Assembly (NCBI GenBank): GCA_934655935.1 | Contig: CAKUHJ010000025.1 | Coordinates: forward strand, 1-18,890 | DNA length: 18,890 nt | Direction of reading: 5' to 3' | DNA from: an uncultured Oscillospiraceae bacterium | GTDB lineage: Bacteria > Bacillota > Clostridia > Oscillospirales > Oscillospiraceae | Shown here: piece after piece, positions 6,294-18,336 of the stretch | Layout of the letters: each line of letters begins with the position of its first letter | How positions within the stretch are numbered: the stretch's first letter is position 1 | Made by a program: the position numbers and the translations under genes | Notes under the pieces: model-generated | Databases searched by the model: none | What the model saw: only the letters and a program-made list of their open reading frames with translations | What the model was told of the DNA's origin: nothing

Positions 6294-8276
6294 TTAAGAA
6301 ACATCCAGCTGGTCCAGGTACAGGCTGCCGTTTTCGGCAATGTGCTCCTTGCGCCCGGCCAGATTGTCGCCCAGCAGAAGATCAAACATCTCTGCCGTGC
6401 GCGCGGCGTCCTCCGGCATGACCTTGATCAGCCGCCGGGTTGCGGGATTCATGGTCGTCATCCACATCATCTCCGGGTCGTTTTCGCCAAGGCCCTTGGA
6501 GCGGTTGATCGCCGCCTTCTTCCCGTCCAGCTTCTTGAGAATTTCGCCCTTCTCCTGCTCGGTATAGGCAAACCACGTCTTGTCCCTGCAGATGATCTCA
6601 TAAAGCGGAGACTCCGCGATATAGACGTAGCCCTCCTCGATCAGCCTCGGGCAGAGCCGGTAGATCATGGTCAGAATCAGCGTGCGGATCTGATAGCCGT
6701 CCACGTCGGCGTCCGTGCAGATGATCACCTTGCTCCACTGCAGGTTCGCAAGGTCGAAGGCCGCCAGGTCCTTGACCTTACGGCCCGGGACGTCCACGCC
6801 GCAGCCAAGCACGCGGATGAGGTCGGTGATAATATCGGATTTGAAAATCCGGTCGTAATTGGCCTTCAGGCAGTTGAGAATCTTGCCGCGCACCGGCATA
6901 ATGCCCTGGAATTCGCCGTCGCGCGAAAGCTTGACCGAGCCCAGAGCCGAGTCGCCCTCGACGATGTAGATCTCGCGGCGCGTGACGTCCCTGGTCCTGC
7001 AGTCGACAAACTTCTGCACGCGGTTTGCGATGTCCATCGAGCCTGTGAGCTTTTTCTTGATGCTCAGGCGCGCCTTCTCCGCCGTCTCGCGGCTGCGCTT
7101 GTTGATGAGCACCTGCTCGGCAATGCGGTCGGCCTCCTGCTTGTTCTCGATAAAGTAAACGTGCAGCCGCTCGCGGAAGAATTCCGTCATGGCCTCCTGC
7201 ACGAATTTGTTCGTGATGGCCTTTTTGGTCTGGTTCTCATAGGAGGTCTGCGTGGAAAAGCAGCTTGTCACCAGCACCAGGCAGTCCGCCACGTCCTGGA
7301 AGGAGATTTTCGCCTCGTTCTTCGCATACTTGCCACCAGCCTTGAGATAGGCGTCGACGGCGTAGACAAACGCGTTCTTCACGGCCTTCTCCGGCGCGCC
7401 GCCGTGCTCCAGCCAGGAGGAGTTGTGATAGTATTCCAGGCGGTTTACGCGGTTGGAAAAGCAGAAGGCCGCCGAGATTTTCACCTTGTATTCCGGCTTG
7501 TCCTCCCGGTCGCGCCCCTTGCGCTCGGCCTGCCAGAACTGCGGCATGGTCAGCGTCTGCTCGCCCGCGATTTCATTGACGTAATCGAGAATGCCGTTCT
7601 CGTAGCAAAAATCCTCCTGCGAGAATTTTCCCTTCTCCGTTTCCTTCCGGAAGCGGAAGGTGACGCCGGCGTTCACAACCGCCTGGCGCTTGAGCGTATC
7701 CTCAAAGTATTCGTCCGGCACGCGGATATCGGTAAAGACCTCCAGATCCGGCTTCCAGCGGAAGACCGAGCCGGTTTTCTTTCCGTCGGCCGGCTCCTTC
7801 CGGAGCCCGCCGATATTTTCGCCCTTTTCAAAATGCAGCGTGTATAAAAAGCCGTCCCGGCGGACGGTGGCGTCAAAGAATTCGGAGGAATACTGCGTCG
7901 CGCAGGAGCCCAGGCCGTTCAGGCCCAGCGAGAACTCATAATCGCCGCCGGCGTTGTTGTCATACTTGCCGCCGGCGTAAAGCTCGCAGAAGACCAGCTC
8001 CCAGTTGTACCGGCCCTCCTTTTCGTTCCAGTCCACGGGGCAGCCGCGCCCCTGGTCGGCGACCTCAAACGAGCCGTCGAGATATTTGCTCACCGTAATG
8101 AGCCTGCCGTAGCCCTCGCGCGCCTCGTCGATGGCGTTGGAGAGAATTTCAAATACCGCATGCTCGCAGCCCTCCAGCCCGTCCGAGCCGAAGATCACCG
8201 CGGGCCGCTTCCGCACCCGCTCCGCGCCCTTGAGCGCGGAGATGGATTCGTTGCCGTAGGCCTGTTGCTTTTTCAT
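6294..8276 (-). CDS. parE: Type IIA topoisomerase subunit B, ParE/GyrB-like
   Basis: A 660-residue ATPase subunit. GHKL ATP-binding motifs are EILSNAIDE (N46-region), ADQGRG (D74, G76, G78) and the lid GLNGLGS (118-124). The transducer lysine loop is QTK (349-351) in TSYENQTK. The TOPRIM metal-binding residues are E440 in EGDSALGSVK and DADVD (522-526). The TOPRIM motif deviates from the usual EGDSAGGSAK, and the N-terminal region is divergent, so this looks like a second, non-canonical clostridial type IIA pair rather than the standard gyrase. Start: the ATG at 8276 has GGTGA 7 bases upstream and begins the family's usual YGNESISALKGAERVRKRP region. An ATG at 8327 would add 17 residues but lacks a good ribosome site. 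It is the first gene of the operon and is driven by the promoter at 8377-8405. Confidence 0.93.
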   Translation of the reverse strand: MKKQQAYGNESISALKGAERVRKRPAVIFGSDGLEGCEHAVFEILSNAIDEAREGYGRLITVSKYLDGSFEVADQGRGCPVDWNEKEGRYNWELVFCELYAGGKYDNNAGGDYEFSLGLNGLGSCATQYSSEFFDATVRRDGFLYTLHFEKGENIGGLRKEPADGKKTGSVFRWKPDLEVFTDIRVPDEYFEDTLKRQAVVNAGVTFRFRKETEKGKFSQEDFCYENGILDYVNEIAGEQTLTMPQFWQAERKGRDREDKPEYKVKISAAFCFSNRVNRLEYYHNSSWLEHGGAPEKAVKNAFVYAVDAYLKAGGKYAKNEAKISFQDVADCLVLVTSCFSTQTSYENQTKKAITNKFVQEAMTEFFRERLHVYFIENKQEADRIAEQVLINKRSRETAEKARLSIKKKLTGSMDIANRVQKFVDCRTRDVTRREIYIVEGDSALGSVKLSRDGEFQGIMPVRGKILNCLKANYDRIFKSDIITDLIRVLGCGVDVPGRKVKDLAAFDLANLQWSKVIICTDADVDGYQIRTLILTMIYRLCPRLIEEGYVYIAESPLYEIICRDKTWFAYTEQEKGEILKKLDGKKAAINRSKGLGENDPEMMWMTTMNPATRRLIKVMPEDAARTAEMFDLLLGDNLAGRKEHIAENGSLYLDQLDVS

Positions 8277-8376
8277 GCTGTTTTCACCATATTCCGTGCT
8301 CCTCCGCGTGCAGAAGAACTTTTTCATGCTGCCGCGGGGGCCTGCTTCCTCATTTTTTAAGACTGTTAATAGCAAA

Positions 8377-8405
8377 ATTATACTGTTTTTCGGGCGTAAA
8401 GTCAA
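8377..8405 (-). promoter_or_regulatory. Promoter of the parE-parC-yitT-lipoprotein operon
   Basis: On the minus strand there is a -35 TTGACT (8405-8400), a 17-bp spacer and a perfect -10 TATAAT (8382-8377). Transcription would start near 8370, giving a leader of about 95 bases before the ATG at 8276. All four downstream genes lie within 15-29 bases of each other with no terminator seen between them, so this promoter probably drives them all. Confidence 0.88.
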
Positions 8406-8462
8406 GTCTGCAGCCCGCACGGCCGCCTCCGCCGCCCAAAAGCTCAGGTGCCTCCTTTTCTT

Positions 8463-8486
8463 ACGCGGGAACATTTTCCCCCGCGT
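8463..8486 (+). repeat. Inverted repeat in the parE/ABC divergent region
   Basis: ACGCGGG (8463-8469) and CCCGCGT (8480-8486) form a 7-bp inverted repeat with a 10-base loop. No T-run follows on either strand, so it is not an intrinsic terminator. It sits between the parE operon promoter and the ABC transporter gene. A DNA-binding site for a regulator or a leader hairpin are both possible. Confidence 0.4.
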
Positions 8487-8529
8487 ATCGTCTATTGATT
8501 CAGACAGGCGGCCGTCTTCCGCTTCCGCG

Positions 8530-8550
8530 TGCGCCGCCTGCATTGGCGCA
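8530..8550 (+). repeat. Inverted repeat just upstream of the ABC ATPase ribosome site
   Basis: TGCGCC (8530-8535) and GGCGCA (8545-8550) are perfect inverted copies with a 9-base loop. The Shine-Dalgarno AGGAGG (8559-8564) follows 8 bases later. The hairpin could form in the mRNA leader or be a protein site. I found no convincing -10/-35 pair for the ABC operon between 8406 and 8572, so its promoter is not assigned. Confidence 0.35.
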
Positions 8551-8572
8551 TTGCCAACAGGAGGATTTGTTT

Positions 8573-9286
8573 ATGCTGAAAATTGAACATCTGTGCAAGG
8601 CCTACGGCGAAAAAAAGGCCGTGGACGATCTGAGCCTGCACATCCGCAGCGGCGAAATCTACGGCTTCATCGGCCACAACGGCGCGGGCAAGACCACAAC
8701 GCTCAAGTCCGTGGCCGGAATTCTGCGCTTTGACCAGGGCGAAATCCGCATCGGCGGAACGTCCATCCGCGAAGATCCCCTTGCCTGCAAGCGCGTGCTG
8801 GCCTACATCCCGGACAATCCCGATCTCTACGATTTCATGACCGGCAGCCGGTATCTCAATTTTATCGCAGATATTTTCGGCGTCAGCGCTGCCGACCGCA
8901 AAGCAAGAATCGATACCTACGCAGAGCGCTTTGAGCTGACCGGCGATCTTTCCCAGCCCATTGCCGCCTACTCGCACGGCATGAAGCAGAAGCTGGCCAT
9001 CATCGCCGCGTGGCTGCACCAGCCGAAGCTGGTCATCATGGACGAGCCCTTCGTCGGCCTCGACCCGAAGGCCACGCACCTGCTCAAGGGCATGATGCGC
9101 GAGCTGTGCGAGGCCGGGGGCGCCATCTTCTTCTCCACGCACGTTCTGGAGGTCGCGGAAAAGCTCTGCGACAAGGTGGCCATCATCAAGGGCGGCCGCC
9201 TCATCCGCTCCGGCACGATGGACGAGGTCCGGGGCGACGATTCCCTGGAGGAGGTTTTCCTGGAACTGGAGGCAGAGGGATGCTGA
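8573..9286 (+). CDS. ABC transporter ATP-binding protein, EcsA-like
   Basis: A 237-residue ATPase that should power the permease encoded immediately downstream. Walker A is GHNGAGKT (34-41), the signature is YSHGMKQK (133-140, replacing the usual LSGGQ), Walker B is LVIMDEP (153-159) and the switch histidine is H190 in STH. At the Q-loop the sequence is YIPDNPDLYDFMTG, with Asp81 where most ABC proteins have Gln; an acidic residue there is also seen in EcsA-type ATPases. The C-terminus after SGTMDEV is short. Start: AGGAGG lies 8 bases before the ATG at 8573; longer in-frame extensions have no such site. The stop overlaps the permease start in ATGCTGA. The substrate cannot be told from sequence. 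Confidence 0.93.
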   Translation: MLKIEHLCKAYGEKKAVDDLSLHIRSGEIYGFIGHNGAGKTTTLKSVAGILRFDQGEIRIGGTSIREDPLACKRVLAYIPDNPDLYDFMTGSRYLNFIADIFGVSAADRKARIDTYAERFELTGDLSQPIAAYSHGMKQKLAIIAAWLHQPKLVIMDEPFVGLDPKATHLLKGMMRELCEAGGAIFFSTHVLEVAEKLCDKVAIIKGGRLIRSGTMDEVRGDDSLEEVFLELEAEGC

Positions 9287-10878
9287 AGCTGCTGGTAAAA
9301 AAACAGCTCGCGGAAATTTTCCGCAGCTATCTCTACGACGCGAAAAAGAGCCGGGCCCGCTCCAGAGCCTCCACGATTCTCTATTTTCTGCTGTTTGCGC
9401 TGCTGATGATCGGTCTGGTCGGCGGCTCGTTCACCTTCCTTTCGCTCACGCTGTGCACGCCGCTGCGGCAGGCCGGAATGGACTGGCTGTATTTTACGCT
9501 GATGGGTCTGATCTCCATTTTCCTGGGCGTTTTCGGAAGCGTGTTCAACACCTATTCCACGCTCTACCTCGCCAAGGACAATGATCTGCTGCTCTCTTTG
9601 CCGGTTCCGGTTCACGCAATCGTGGCCTCGCGGCTTCTGAGCGTGTATCTGATGGGCCTGATGTATTCGGGCGTCGTCATTGTGCCCGCCGTACTCGTCT
9701 ACTGGTTCCGCGCCGGCTTTACCCCCGGCAGCGTCGGCGGCGGGGTGCTGCTGACGCTGCTCATCTCCTTGTTCGTGCTGACGCTCTCGTGTCTGCTCGG
9801 CTGGGTGGTGGCAAAGGTCAGCCTGAGGCTCCGCAGCAAGAGCTTTATCACGGTGCTTCTGTCCCTGCTGTTTCTCGGCGCATATTATTTCTTCTACTTC
9901 AAGGCGCAAGGCCTCATCTCCGACCTGATTGCAAACGCCGCGGTCTATGGCCCGCGCATCCAGGGCGCAGCATATCCCCTCTATCTCCTCGGCCTGACCG
10001 GCGTCGGAGACGTGCGGGCCATGCTCCTGTGCACGGCGGTCTTCGCGCTTGCGTTCGGGCTGATGTGGCGCCTGCTCTCGCGCAGCTTTCTTTCCATCGC
10101 CACGGCCAGCGCCCGCCCGGCGCGCCGCAGGGAAGCCGGCCGCGCGGAAAAGCGCCGCAGCGTCCCGGCCGCGCTGCTGGGAAAGGAGCTTGCGCGCTTC
10201 ACCGCGAGCCCGAACTATATGCTCAACTGCGGGCTTGGCGTCCTGCTGCTCCCGGCCGGAGGCGTGGTGCTGCTTCTGAAGGCGGACAGCTTCCTTCCGA
10301 CGCTCCAGAGTGTTTTCGACGCAAAGGAAGGCGCCGTCGCCGCGCTGATTCTTGCGCTCATCTGCGCGCTGGCCACCATGAACGATATGGCCGCGCCCTC
10401 GGTCTCCCTGGAGGGAAAGACGCTCTGGCTTTCCCAGTCGCTGCCGCTGCGCCCCTGGCAGGCGCTGCAGGCCAAGCTTTCCATGCAGCTTCTGCTCAGC
10501 GGCGTTCCGACGCTCGTATGCGCGCTGCTCGCCGCGGCTGCCGGCGCCTTCCACGGTGCAGAGCTTCTGCTCGGGCTCGCGGTGCTGGCCGGCTTTACGC
10601 TTTTCAGCGCGCTGAGCGGTCTCTGCCTGGGGCTGAAGCTGCCGGTTCTTCACTGGACCAGCGAAATCTACCCCATCAAGCAGAGCGCATGCGTCGCTCT
10701 GGCATTGCTGATCAACTTCCTTTATCCCATCGTTCTTGGCGGCGGTTATCTGCTCTTCGGATACCGCCTCGGCTTTGCCGGGTACATGGGCCTGTTTGCC
10801 GCCGGGACGTTCCTTCTGTCCGCGCTGCTGCTTCTCTGGCTCAGGAAAAAGGGCGCCGCCATCTTCGCTTCGCTCTGA
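9280..10878 (+). CDS. ABC-2 type transporter permease, about 12 membrane helices
   Basis: A 532-residue integral membrane protein, the partner of the ATPase whose last seven bases it overlaps. Hydrophobic segments are visible at roughly 31-58, 70-90, 118-142, 152-178, 188-206 and 246-264. After a basic cytoplasmic linker (about 278-296, rich in Arg) they resume at 315-333, 350-367, 400-422, 428-450, 468-492 and 500-522. Each half carries a similar element before a helix: DNDLLLSLPVPVHAIVASRLL (100-120) and EGKTLWLSQSLPLRPWQALQ (378-397). This suggests an internally duplicated, fused ABC-2 permease, so one polypeptide could provide the whole membrane domain with two ATPases. GGAGG precedes the ATG by 7 bases. 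Export of a peptide, lipid or drug is plausible but unproven. Confidence 0.9.
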   Translation: MLKLLVKKQLAEIFRSYLYDAKKSRARSRASTILYFLLFALLMIGLVGGSFTFLSLTLCTPLRQAGMDWLYFTLMGLISIFLGVFGSVFNTYSTLYLAKDNDLLLSLPVPVHAIVASRLLSVYLMGLMYSGVVIVPAVLVYWFRAGFTPGSVGGGVLLTLLISLFVLTLSCLLGWVVAKVSLRLRSKSFITVLLSLLFLGAYYFFYFKAQGLISDLIANAAVYGPRIQGAAYPLYLLGLTGVGDVRAMLLCTAVFALAFGLMWRLLSRSFLSIATASARPARRREAGRAEKRRSVPAALLGKELARFTASPNYMLNCGLGVLLLPAGGVVLLLKADSFLPTLQSVFDAKEGAVAALILALICALATMNDMAAPSVSLEGKTLWLSQSLPLRPWQALQAKLSMQLLLSGVPTLVCALLAAAAGAFHGAELLLGLAVLAGFTLFSALSGLCLGLKLPVLHWTSEIYPIKQSACVALALLINFLYPIVLGGGYLLFGYRLGFAGYMGLFAAGTFLLSALLLLWLRKKGAAIFASL

Positions 10879-10890
10879 GCTTTCCTCTCT

Positions 10891-10928
10891 GCCGCGAATC
10901 CGGACTTCCGGATTCGCGGCAATTTTTT
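10891..10928 (+). terminator. Intrinsic terminator after the ABC operon
   Basis: GCCGCGAATCCGG (10891-10903) and CCGGATTCGCGGC (10908-10920) form a perfect 13-bp stem with a 4-base loop, followed by AATTTTTT (10921-10928). It begins 12 bases after the permease stop codon. Confidence 0.95.
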
Positions 10929-10950
10929 ATATCCTTCGCGGTTTTTGTAT

Positions 10951-10967
10951 GGAAACACGCGGTTTCC
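10951..10967 (+). repeat. Inverted repeat upstream of the gltB promoter
   Basis: GGAAAC (10951-10956) and GTTTCC (10962-10967) are inverted copies around ACGCG. It lies in the AT-rich 115-base gap between the ABC terminator and the gltB -35 box. It might be an upstream regulatory site for gltBD; nothing else recognisable is present in this gap. Confidence 0.3.
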
Positions 10968-11044
10968 GGCCAGAAAAAATTCCGGTATTCGTTTTTCTTA
11001 TCGCCGCGTTCAGCAAAATCAATAAAAACGCAAAAAGAATTTTG

Positions 11045-11073
11045 TTGACATTAACAATGTAACTCGTTAAAAT
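11045..11073 (+). promoter_or_regulatory. gltB: Promoter of gltBD with overlapping inverted repeats
   Basis: There is a perfect -35 TTGACA (11045-11050), a 17-bp spacer and a -10 TAAAAT (11068-11073), so the start should be near 11080. The region is built of inverted repeats. ACATT-AAC-AATGT (11048-11060) lies in the spacer, and TTGAC..TTAAC (from 11045) mirrors GTTAA..GTCAA (to about 11080) around the promoter, though with unequal inner spacing. These could be operator half-sites for a nitrogen regulator. Confidence 0.88.
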
Positions 11074-11090
11074 AAGTCAATACTTTTTAT

Positions 11091-11160
11091 CCGAAGAGGA
11101 CAAGTGTACGCCGCAAAAGGACATTCCGTGCTTCAACGGCGTACAGGGCCCATCCTCCGG
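11091..11160 (+). ncRNA. Structured 5' leader of gltB, candidate cis-regulatory RNA
   Basis: This part of the roughly 110-base gltB leader can fold as a closed domain. Outer helix: CCG (11091-11093) and GAGGA (11096-11100), interrupted by an AA bulge, pair with TCCTCCGG (11153-11160). Inner helix: TGTACGCCG (11105-11113) pairs with CGGCGTACA (11137-11145) for 9 bp, enclosing a 23-base A-rich loop. I do not recognise a known riboswitch class (T-box, glutamine, THF, ZTP and guanidine motifs do not fit). The domain ends 31 bases before the ATG. It might control translation, or might be a chance fold. Confidence 0.45.
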
Positions 11161-11190
11161 CATTCGGCACCGCGTGAAAGGGGAAGCAGC

Positions 11191-15711
<4,521 letters not shown>

Positions 15712-15714
15712 GCC

Positions 15715-17055
15715 ATGGGAAAAGCAACTGGATTTCTGGATGACGCGCGGGCGGAGTGCCCTGTCCGCGATCCCGCCGAGCGCGTGAAGGACTGGGCGCC
15801 GCTCTGTGCGCCGATGCCAGAGAAAAACCGCCGCCGGCAGTCCGGGCGCTGCATGGACTGCGGCGTTCCCTTCTGCCAGGCCGGCGTGGAGTTTGAGGGC
15901 GTTCTGTTCGGCTGCCCGCTCCACAATCTGATTCCGGAATGGAACGATCTGATCTGGAACGGAAATTACGAGGGCGCGCTGCAGCGTCTGCTCAAAACAA
16001 GCCCCTTTCCGGAATTCACCGGCCGGATCTGCCCCGCGCTGTGTGAACGCGCCTGCGTCTGCGGCCGCGTATCGCAGCCGGTCACAGTCCGGGAGAACGA
16101 GCTGTTTCTCATTGAGTACGGCTTCGAAAACGAGCTGATGCAGCCCGCGCCGCCCGCAGTCCGCTCCGACAAGCGCATCGCCGTCGTCGGCTCCGGGCCG
16201 GCCGGCCTTTCGGCTGCGTATTATCTCAACCGCCGCGGCCACAATGTCACAGTCTTTGAAAAGGACCCGCTGCCCGGCGGGCTTCTGACCTACGGCATCC
16301 CGGAAATGAAGCTGCCGAAGGCCGTCGTCGCGCGCAGAATCTCGCTTCTTGAACACGAAGGCGTCGTCTTCCGTACCGGCTGCCGCGTCGGGGAGAATCT
16401 CTCTCCGGAGGCGCTTGCCGCGCAGTTTGACCTTGCGATTTTCTGCTGCGGCGCGCAGGCGCGCCGCACGCTGCCGTTCGCCGAAACCGCACAGCCCGGC
16501 GTTTTCTACGCGCTGGACTACCTGCGCGCCTCGGCGGAGGGCCTTCTGGAAAAGAAAGCGCCCGCCGTCAGCGCAAAAGGCAAGCATGTGGTTCTGGTCG
16601 GCGCGGGCGACAGCGCCTCCGACTGCGTATCCGTCGCGCTGCGCCAGGGCTGCAGCTCCATCACGCAGCTGATCCGCAAGCCGCGCACCGTACAGACGGA
16701 AAAGACCGACCACGCGCACGAGGAGGCGCAGGCCGTCTTCGGCGCGGATATCCGCCGCTATGAAACACAGGTCGAAGCGCCGGTCTTTGACGAAAACGGC
16801 GCGCTATGCGCGGTGAAGCTGCAGGGCTCGGAGGAAAGCCTTCCGTGCGGGCTGCTGCTGCTTGCCTCCGGCTTTGCCGGCTGCGAGCCGGCGTCGCTGT
16901 CGGCCTTCGAGGCCGTGCAGAAGACCGGCCTGCCGGCGCTGCAGGCAGGCGATATGCACTCGGGCGCATCGCTGGCCGTCCTCGCCATCGCCGGCGGCAA
17001 GCGGGCCGCCGCGGAGGCCGACGCGCTTCTCATGGGCTATACAAATATTCTCTAG
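15715..17055 (+). CDS. gltD: Glutamate synthase (NADPH) small subunit
   Basis: A 446-residue FAD- and NAD(P)H-binding beta chain that passes electrons from NADPH through Fe-S clusters to GltB. The N-terminal ferredoxin-like part has two cysteine groups: C46, C49, C54 and C67 in CMDCGVPFCQ..GCPL, and C106, C110, C114 and C116 in CPALCERACVC. The FAD dinucleotide fold is GSGPAGLSAAYY (159-170) followed by E182 in VTVFEKD. The NADPH fold is GAGDSASD (296-303). The closing FAD motif is AGDM (411-414). It is slightly shorter than typical GltD (about 470-490), mainly because the segment after the second nucleotide fold is reduced. GGAGG lies 8 bases upstream of the ATG, and the 3-base gap to gltB implies translational coupling. 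Confidence 0.96.
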   Translation: MGKATGFLDDARAECPVRDPAERVKDWAPLCAPMPEKNRRRQSGRCMDCGVPFCQAGVEFEGVLFGCPLHNLIPEWNDLIWNGNYEGALQRLLKTSPFPEFTGRICPALCERACVCGRVSQPVTVRENELFLIEYGFENELMQPAPPAVRSDKRIAVVGSGPAGLSAAYYLNRRGHNVTVFEKDPLPGGLLTYGIPEMKLPKAVVARRISLLEHEGVVFRTGCRVGENLSPEALAAQFDLAIFCCGAQARRTLPFAETAQPGVFYALDYLRASAEGLLEKKAPAVSAKGKHVVLVGAGDSASDCVSVALRQGCSSITQLIRKPRTVQTEKTDHAHEEAQAVFGADIRRYETQVEAPVFDENGALCAVKLQGSEESLPCGLLLLASGFAGCEPASLSAFEAVQKTGLPALQAGDMHSGASLAVLAIAGGKRAAAEADALLMGYTNIL

Positions 17056-17088
17056 CATTCTCCAAACGCAGATTTTTTTCGCGCCCAC

Positions 17089-17118
17089 TTGCAAACGCCC
17101 CGTCCGGCAGGCTATACT
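17089..17118 (+). promoter_or_regulatory. Probable promoter of the amidohydrolase gene
   Basis: A -35 TTGCAA (17089-17094), 18-bp spacer and -10 TATACT (17113-17118) lie in the 111-base gap after gltD. The match to consensus is good but the spacer is one base long. No hairpin terminator for gltD is evident before it (there is only a T7 run at 17073-17079), so read-through from gltBD is also possible. Confidence 0.65.
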
Positions 17119-17166
17119 GGAGGTGCAAATCACAAAGCGGCGCACAAACCGCGAAAGGAGACCAAC

Positions 17167-18327
17167 ATGCTGCTCATCCGCAACGCACATATCAAGACCA
17201 TGGCGGGCCCGGACCTGCCGAACGGCTGCCTTCTGATTGAAAACGGAAAAATTTCCGCCGTTGCGCCCACACTGGAGGCTCCGGCGGGCGCACAGATTCT
17301 CGACGCGCAGGGAAGACTTCTGACCCCCGGCTGCGTGGAGGCGCACTGCCACATCGGCCTCGACAACGAGGGCATGCGCTGGGAGGGCATGGACTACAAC
17401 GAAATTGACGATCCGCTCACGCCCCAGCTGCGCGCCGTCGACTCCATCAATCCCCAGGACGAGGCCTTTGACCTGGCGCTGCGCGGCGGCGTCACAACCG
17501 CATGCACTGGCCCCGGCAGCGCCAACGTGGTCGGCGGAACATTCGCCATTATCAAGCTGGCCGGCAAGCGTGTCGACCGGATGGTGCTGCGCACGCCCGC
17601 AGCGATGAAGTGTGCCTTCGGCGAGAATCCGAAGGGCTGCTACGGGCAGAACAAGAAAAAAAGCCCGATGACGCGGATGGCCGTGGCCTCCCTGCTGCGC
17701 GAGCTTCTGACGCGCACCATCCGCTATCGTGACGACCTTGCCGCCGGCAAGACGCCCACCTACGACGCAAAGCTGGAGGCCATGCTCCCGGTGGTGAACG
17801 GCGAGATTCCGCTCAAATGCCACGCGCACCGCGCGGACGATATTCTCACCGCCGTGCGCATCGCGCGCGTGTTCAACCTGAAGCTCTCGCTCGACCACTG
17901 CACCGACGGCGCGCTGATCGCGGACGAGCTAGCGCAGGAGGGCTTCCCCGTGTTCGTCGGCCCTTCGCTTGGCAGCAAGAGCAAAATCGAGCTGCGCAAC
18001 AAGAGCTTTGAAACGGCGGGCGCACTCTGCCGCGCAGGGCTCACGGTCAGCATCATCACCGACGCGCCGGTCATTCCGCTTCAATACCTGCCGCTTGTGG
18101 CCGGGCTTGCCGCCGCAGCCGGACTTCCGATGGAGGAGGCCTGGAAGGCCATCACCATCCACCCCGCCAGGAGCCTTGGCGTCGGCGACCGCGTCGGCAG
18201 CCTGGAGCCGGGCAAGGACGCCGACCTCGTAATCTGGACTGCGGACCCGCTTACCACCATCGGCGGCGAAGCGTTCGTGACCATCGTGGACGGCCGGATC
18301 GTCTATCAGAACCCCGCCGCCCTGTAA
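17167..18327 (+). CDS. Metal-dependent amidohydrolase (imidazolonepropionase-like)
   Basis: A 386-residue member of the amidohydrolase superfamily, related to the COG1228 imidazolonepropionase-like group. An N-terminal beta-sandwich part (LLIRNAHIKTM, GKISAV) leads to the metal-binding motif AHCHIGLD (H60, H62). Further probable ligands are H219/H221 in CHAHRADDI, H244 in LDHCTDG and the catalytic D299 in IITDAPV. The C-terminal sandwich returns with SLEPGKDADLVIWTADPL (345-362). These enzymes hydrolyse cyclic amide or related C-N bonds in the cytoplasm; the substrate cannot be assigned here. AAAGGAG lies about 6 bases before the ATG. It appears to be a single-gene unit with its own promoter and a terminator directly behind it. 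Its position after gltBD may hint at nitrogen scavenging, but that is only inference. Confidence 0.92.
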   Translation: MLLIRNAHIKTMAGPDLPNGCLLIENGKISAVAPTLEAPAGAQILDAQGRLLTPGCVEAHCHIGLDNEGMRWEGMDYNEIDDPLTPQLRAVDSINPQDEAFDLALRGGVTTACTGPGSANVVGGTFAIIKLAGKRVDRMVLRTPAAMKCAFGENPKGCYGQNKKKSPMTRMAVASLLRELLTRTIRYRDDLAAGKTPTYDAKLEAMLPVVNGEIPLKCHAHRADDILTAVRIARVFNLKLSLDHCTDGALIADELAQEGFPVFVGPSLGSKSKIELRNKSFETAGALCRAGLTVSIITDAPVIPLQYLPLVAGLAAAAGLPMEEAWKAITIHPARSLGVGDRVGSLEPGKDADLVIWTADPLTTIGGEAFVTIVDGRIVYQNPAAL

Positions 18328-18336
18328 TAACTGCAG

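Noticed and set aside
3879..7847. Open frame of 1322 codons on the plus strand
   Set aside because: It lies opposite the topoisomerase genes, is rich in Arg/His/Leu/Val as expected from the reverse of biased codons, and has no plausible ribosome site or family motif.
8968..10653. Minus-strand frame with Gln/Arg/Glu-rich translation opposite the ABC genes
   Set aside because: The low-complexity, hydrophilic sequence is what the complement of hydrophobic membrane codons gives; no start signal or domain is seen.
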